Origin: Anaerolinea thermophila
GTDB lineage: Bacteria > Chloroflexota > Anaerolineae > Anaerolineales > Villigracilaceae
NCBI GenBank assembly: GCA_020722305.1
Contig: DYLB01000070.1
Span: 1-6,599, forward strand
Length of the DNA stretch: 6,599 nucleotides
Reading direction: 5' to 3'
Below the pieces are notes generated by a model. The model was not told the DNA's origin. It searched no databases and was given only the letters and a program-made list of their open reading frames with translations. The stretch's first letter is position 1; every line of letters begins with the position of its first letter. Below are positions 5,766 to 6,599 of this stretch, piece by piece. Made by a program: the position numbers and the translations under genes.

Positions 5766-5839
5766 GACGCGGACGAGCACGGAGGACGCGGATAAAAAAC
5801 TTCCGTGTCAATCCGCGTAAATCTGCGTTTTCCGCGTCC
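5766..5839. repeat. Diverging TCCGCGT word repeats with inverted symmetry
   Basis: On the plus strand TCCGTGT, TCCGCGT, TCTGCGT and TCCGCGT start at 5802, 5812, 5822 and 5831. On the minus strand TCCGCGT, TCCGTGC and TCCGCGT start at 5792, 5783 and 5773. Spacing is 9 to 10 bases, one helical turn. The two sets diverge from an A-rich centre (5793-5801). ACGCGGAT (5786-5793) and ATCCGCGT (5811-5818) can pair, as can GGACGCGGA (5784-5792) and TCCGCGTCC (5831-5839). The block lies between the SRAP stop and the exporter start. It does not look like an intrinsic terminator because the T run on the minus strand falls in the loop. Confidence 0.7.
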
Positions 5840-5842
5840 GAA

Positions 5843-6511
5843 TTATGCAGGCACGATCAATTCAGCGCGATCGTTCTGGGGGCTGTTGACCAGGGTCGAA
5901 ACGGGGTAGGCGGCCATCTCGTCGGCGGGGTAGGGCCTGAGCAGCGTCCCCATGCTTTCGGGGGTGCGGATAGCTGTATCGAGCCATTCGGCGTAGGCGG
6001 CGGGCGGCAGGATGACCGGCATCCGGTTGTGGAGCGTAGCCATCAGCTCGTTAGGTTCGGTGGTGATGATCGTGCAGGAGCGGATTTGCGAGCCATCTGG
6101 CGAATGCCACTCTTCCCATAGCCCGGCGAAGGCGAAGGGCTGGCGCGATTTCAAATGGATGAAATACGGGATTTTGGTTTTCTGCCCCGGCACGGCTTTC
6201 CACTCGTAGAATCCATCGGCGGGGATCAGGCAGCGGCGGTACTTGTAGGCGGCCCGGAACGACGGCTTTTCGCCGAGAGTCTCGGCCCGGGCGTTGATTA
6301 GGCGGCTGCCCATCGTCGGGTCTTTCGCCCAGGAGGGGATCAGCCCCCAGACGAAGAAATCGCCGCGCCTCTGCCCGTCATTGGGGATGGCCAGCACCGG
6401 CTGGGTCGGGGCGATGTTGAAGCGCGGCGCAAACTGTATTGGAAAGGTGTAACCGGTAAAATTGTCCTGCAATTCAGCAGGGTCGACCGTTAAAGTAAAT
6501 CGTCCACACAT
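5843..6511 (-). CDS. yedK: SRAP family protein (YedK/HMCES), abasic-site DNA-protein crosslinker
   Basis: A 222-residue SOS response-associated peptidase family protein, full length. It binds abasic sites in single-stranded DNA and forms a stable thiazolidine crosslink through its N-terminal cysteine, shielding the lesion. The start is certain because the family begins Met-Cys-Gly-Arg-Phe and Cys2 must be exposed by removal of Met1; GAGGA lies just upstream (6515-6519). Other family residues are all present: FNIAPTQ (31-37), FVWGLIPSWA (53-62), NARAET with Asn73 (73-78), RCLIPADGFYEW with Glu103 (93-104), FAGLWEEW (128-135), TTEPN (150-154) and HNRMPVIL with His161 (161-168). It acts in the cytoplasm on DNA. 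It is followed by the exporter gene after a 112-base gap filled with repeats. No LexA-type operator was recognised; the upstream region within the window is a GANTC repeat array. Confidence 0.95.
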   Translation of the reverse strand: MCGRFTLTVDPAELQDNFTGYTFPIQFAPRFNIAPTQPVLAIPNDGQRRGDFFVWGLIPSWAKDPTMGSRLINARAETLGEKPSFRAAYKYRRCLIPADGFYEWKAVPGQKTKIPYFIHLKSRQPFAFAGLWEEWHSPDGSQIRSCTIITTEPNELMATLHNRMPVILPPAAYAEWLDTAIRTPESMGTLLRPYPADEMAAYPVSTLVNSPQNDRAELIVPA

Positions 6512-6519
6512 GGTTCCTC

Positions 6520-6599
6520 GATTCTTTGATTCAGCGAGTCAACGATTCGGCGAGTCGTTGATTCGCTGAATCGCTGATTCGTTGATTCGCTGAATCGCT
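6520..6599. repeat. 8-bp tandem array, every unit beginning GANTC
   Basis: Ten consecutive 8-mers run to the window edge: GATTCTTT, GATTCAGC, GAGTCAAC, GATTCGGC, GAGTCGTT, GATTCGCT, GAATCGCT, GATTCGTT, GATTCGCT, GAATCGCT. All ten start with GANTC, while the last three bases vary. Units 5-7 and 8-10 are nearly the same 24-base block: GAGTCGTT and GATTCGTT differ at one base, and the following two units are identical. The array begins one base beyond the ribosome binding site of the SRAP gene and probably continues past the window. Confidence 0.93.

Overview
The window holds seven protein genes, all on the minus strand. In transcription order they are: an SRAP-family DNA-protein crosslink protein (6511-5843), an MFS exporter (5730-4480), a tungsten-type aldehyde:ferredoxin oxidoreductase (4369-2459), an S23-type four-helix bundle protein (2401-2057), a class III PLP aminotransferase (1875-595), and a two-gene DUF4258/DUF2283 module (537-283 and 272-36). 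No rRNA, tRNA, CRISPR array or transposase was recognised. The long plus-strand reading frames are antisense shadows of these genes. The organism looks like an anaerobic environmental bacterium of fairly high G+C. My guess is Chloroflexota (Anaerolineae-like), from the gene mix (AOR, four-helix bundle protein, DUF4258/DUF2283 pair), the good Shine-Dalgarno sites, occasional TTG starts and word-like intergenic repeats. That placement is inference.

The metabolic core is the oxidoreductase and the aminotransferase. An omega-type aminotransferase can turn a terminal amine into a semialdehyde, and an AOR can oxidise an aldehyde to the acid while reducing ferredoxin, so the two could be consecutive steps. 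The oxidoreductase has its own well-formed promoter (4405-4433) and ribosome binding site. The four-helix bundle gene lies between the two and is poorer in G+C (151 of 300 bases at 2101-2400, against 41 of 60 in a sample of the oxidoreductase gene).

The most unusual content lies between genes. Each of the larger gaps upstream of the aminotransferase, the four-helix gene, the exporter and the SRAP gene carries short words repeated at a fixed period. A 15-bp array (1881-2040) lies on one side of the four-helix gene, and a short degenerate array of the same 15-bp word lies on the other side in inverted orientation (2426-2460). The gene with its flanks therefore resembles a small cassette bounded by inverted repeats. 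The same core word recurs with a 14-bp period at 5724-5761 and overlaps the apparent start of the exporter. A TCCGCGT word is arranged in two diverging sets at 5766-5839. Ten consecutive 8-mers, every one beginning with GANTC, run from 6520 to the window edge upstream of the SRAP gene. The four-helix gene also has a run of seven G near its 3' end, and removing one G gives a longer, more family-like C-terminus.

The DUF4258/DUF2283 pair looks like a compact toxin-antitoxin-like operon. A TATAAT box lies just upstream of the first gene, and a 17-bp palindrome covers the expected -35 region. The first stop codon overlaps the Shine-Dalgarno sequence of the second gene. The toxin-antitoxin reading is a hypothesis from architecture, not an established function.
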